NCBI RefSeq assembly: GCF_002157145.1 | Contig: NZ_CP021361.1 | Location: 2,845,001 to 2,909,000 of the forward strand | DNA: 64,000 bases | From: Acidovorax carolinensis | GTDB taxonomy: Bacteria > Pseudomonadota > Gammaproteobacteria > Burkholderiales > Burkholderiaceae_C | Direction of reading: 5' to 3' | In this document: positions 62,343-64,000 of the stretch, piece by piece | Numbering within the stretch: the stretch's first letter is position 1 | How the letters are laid out: the number at the start of each line of letters is the position of its first letter | Translations under genes and position numbers: made by a program | The notes under the pieces: model-generated | Seen by the model: the letters and a program-made list of their open reading frames with translations, nothing else | Told to the model about the DNA's origin: nothing | The model's database searches: none

Positions 62343-63799
62343 GGTTCACCCCCTTCTTGTCCCAGCACCCAGGTGTCCTTGGTGCCACCGCCCTGCGACG
62401 AATTGACGACCAGGGAGCCGTCCTGCAAGGCCACGCGCGTGAGGCCACCCGCCACCATCTGCACCTCCCGGCCGCTGAGCACGAAGGGGCGCAGGTCAAT
62501 ATGGCGGGGGGCGATGCCGCTGTCTACAAAGGTCGGGCAGGTGGACAGGCTGAGCGTGGGCTGGGCGATGTAGCCGGCCGGATTGGCCAGCAGGGCGCGG
62601 CGGAAGTCTTCGATTTCTGATTGCGTGGCGGCCGGGCCGATGAGCATGCCGTAGCCGCCGGCACCGTGCACTTCCTTCACCACCAGTTCAGACAGATGCG
62701 CCAGCACATACTGCAGGTCGCCCTGCTTGCGGCACATCCAGGTGGGCACGTTTTTCAGGATGGGTTCTTCGCCGAGGTAGAAGCGGATCATCTCGGGCAC
62801 ATAGGGGTACACCGATTTGTCATCGGCCACGCCGGTCCCCACGGCGTTGCAGATGCCCACGTTGCCCGCGCGGTAGGCATCCATCAGGCCCGCGCAGCCC
62901 AGCGTGGACGTGCGGCGAAACACCTGCGGATCCAGATAATCATCGTCCACCCGCCGGTAGATCACATGCACCCGCTGCAGGCCGCGCGTGGTGCGCATGT
63001 ACACAAACCGGTCCTTGACCACCAGGTCCTGCCCCTCCACCAGCTCCACCCCCATCTGCTGCGCGAGAAAAGCATGCTCGAAATAGGCGCTGTTGTGCAT
63101 GCCAGGGGTTAGCACCACCACCGTGGGCTCGGCCACCGTGGCCGGGGCACTGGCGCGCAGGGTTTCGAGCAGCAGGTCGGGGTAATGGGCCACGGGGGCC
63201 ACCGCATGCGCGCTGAAAAGCTCGGGGAAAAGCCGCATCATCATCTTGCGGTTTTCGAGCATGTAGGAAACTCCCGAGGGCACGCGCAGGTTGTCTTCGA
63301 GCACGTAGTACACGCCCTCCCCCTGGGCGTTTGCGGCCCGCACGATGTCGATGCCGGCAATGTGCGCATAGATGTCCCGGGGCACCTGCACGCCGGCCAT
63401 CTCGGGGCGGTATTGCGCGTTGTTCAGCACCAGGTCGGACGGAACAATGCCCGCACGCAAAATGTCCTGCCCGTGATAGACATCCCGGATGAAGCGGTTG
63501 AGCGCCGTGACCCGCTGCACCAGGCCGCGCTGCATCTGCGCCCACTCATGGCCAGGGATGATGCGGGGAATCAGGTCGAACGGAATGAGCCGCTCGCTGC
63601 CCGCGCCGTCTTCGTCCTTGGCCCCATAGACCGCAAACGTGATGCCCACGCGCCGGAAGATCAGCTCGGCCTGGGCCCGCCGGGCCTGCATCGCATCGGC
63701 GGGCTGGCGTGAAAGCCAATGGCCGTAGCGCTTGTAGTGCTCGCGCACATCGCTGCCATCAAAGGGCAGCATGGCGTACATCTCGTCGAATTTTTGCAT
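62336..63799 (-). CDS. circularly permuted ATP-grasp protein (type 2)
   Basis: This 487-residue protein belongs to the DUF404/DUF407 circularly permuted ATP-grasp family (COG2308). It has DEMYAMLPFDGSDVREHYKR at the N-terminus, then RERTA-like core segments such as EDNLRVPSGVSYMLENRKMM, GLMDAYRAGNVGICNAVGTG and VVKEVHGAGGYGMLIGPAA. ATP-grasp enzymes form amide or similar bonds using ATP; the substrate here is unknown. The ATG at 63799 has AGGAGG eight bases upstream. The alpha-E gene follows on the same strand. Confidence 0.88.
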   Translation of the reverse strand: MQKFDEMYAMLPFDGSDVREHYKRYGHWLSRQPADAMQARRAQAELIFRRVGITFAVYGAKDEDGAGSERLIPFDLIPRIIPGHEWAQMQRGLVQRVTALNRFIRDVYHGQDILRAGIVPSDLVLNNAQYRPEMAGVQVPRDIYAHIAGIDIVRAANAQGEGVYYVLEDNLRVPSGVSYMLENRKMMMRLFPELFSAHAVAPVAHYPDLLLETLRASAPATVAEPTVVVLTPGMHNSAYFEHAFLAQQMGVELVEGQDLVVKDRFVYMRTTRGLQRVHVIYRRVDDDYLDPQVFRRTSTLGCAGLMDAYRAGNVGICNAVGTGVADDKSVYPYVPEMIRFYLGEEPILKNVPTWMCRKQGDLQYVLAHLSELVVKEVHGAGGYGMLIGPAATQSEIEDFRRALLANPAGYIAQPTLSLSTCPTFVDSGIAPRHIDLRPFVLSGREVQMVAGGLTRVALQDGSLVVNSSQGGGTKDTWVLGQEGGEPC

Positions 63800-63892
63800 G
63801 GGCGGGCCTCCTGTAATCAGGATAGCAAGTTGCGCGCCCACCGCCGGTGTTCCATGACAGGCATGGCATCCGGCCACCCACGCCAGCAACTG

Positions 63893-64000
63893 CTATGGCG
63901 CCATGTGGTGCTGCCAGTAACGCTGCCCGGCGTCCCGCTCGCAACGCACCTGCAGGGGCTGCACCGAGCGCCAGGTGGCCGCGCCGCAGCGCGCGGACTC
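63893..64000 (-). CDS. C-terminal end of an unidentified protein, cut by the window edge
   Basis: The last 35 codons of a minus-strand frame are visible, ending in GQRYWQHHMAP and a TAG at 63893. The composition looks coding (Arg, Trp, Gln and two Cys). It lies directly upstream of the ATP-grasp gene, so it could be part of the same operon. Too little is visible to assign a family. Confidence 0.4.
   Translation of the reverse strand, partial: ESARCGAATWRSVQPLQVRCERDAGQRYWQHHMAP

Overview
The window is high-GC DNA from a betaproteobacterium, most likely Comamonadaceae (Acidovorax or a close relative). This is inferred from gene order (hfq-hflX-hflK-hflC-DUF2065-hisZ-purA; der-bamB-yfgM-hisS-ispG-rodZ-pilF-rlmN-ndk), from a Bug-type solute-binding protein next to CoA-transferase and HMG-CoA lyase genes, and from a family of short intergenic palindromes of the kind seen in that family. 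Almost everything is chromosomal core or common metabolic DNA. The one clear mobile element is an insertion sequence at 45245-47222.

Layout. 248-23022 is a long minus-strand block: a purine phosphoribosyltransferase, purA, hisZ, a small membrane protein, the HflK/HflC protease regulators, HflX, Hfq, Der, BamB, a YfgM-like protein, HisS, IspG, a RodZ-like protein, PilF, RlmN, Ndk, RluB, ScpB, RluD, NlpD, Pcm and SurE. 23148-29454 (plus) carries a quinone oxidoreductase-like enzyme, a diguanylate cyclase, a Tat-exported PhoD phosphatase and a lipoprotein gamma-glutamyltransferase. 29591-32881 (minus) is bioA-bioF-bioD, followed at 33148-34793 by an acyl-CoA synthetase. 34953-39563 (plus) is dnaG-rpoD. 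39745-43084 (minus) is an HMG-CoA lyase, CoA-transferase and Bug-protein cluster, with a divergent LysR regulator. Next come an HxlR regulator, an FKBP isomerase, the insertion sequence, a two-component sodium symporter, ppsA with divergent ppsR, a membrane diguanylate cyclase, ahpC-ahpF, bacterioferritin, a radical SAM protein, a VF530 protein, and an alpha-E/circularly permuted ATP-grasp pair.

Sequence quality. Ten single-base reading-frame breaks lie between about 19.6 and 55 kb, in rluD (2), bioA (1), the acyl-CoA synthetase (1), dnaG (2), rpoD (3) and a diguanylate cyclase (1). Each is repaired by adding one base to a run of C or G, and each repaired gene then has a normal length. Because dnaG and rpoD are essential, I read these as homopolymer undercalls in the source sequence rather than biology.

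Most interesting structure. (1) The insertion sequence has 25-bp inverted ends (24/25 identical), a zinc-ribbon DDE-type transposase I cannot place in a family, and a direct target repeat in the terminator of the FKBP gene. (2) A perfect 12-bp hairpin covers the transposase ribosome binding site and is placed so that only read-through transcripts could fold it. (3) At least nine copies of a dispersed intergenic palindrome are present, four of them between convergent genes. (4) The 5' end of the alpha-E gene is duplicated, with synonymous divergence between the copies. (5) A complete EF-hand loop lies inside the large sodium symporter. I found no tRNA, rRNA, CRISPR array or prophage.
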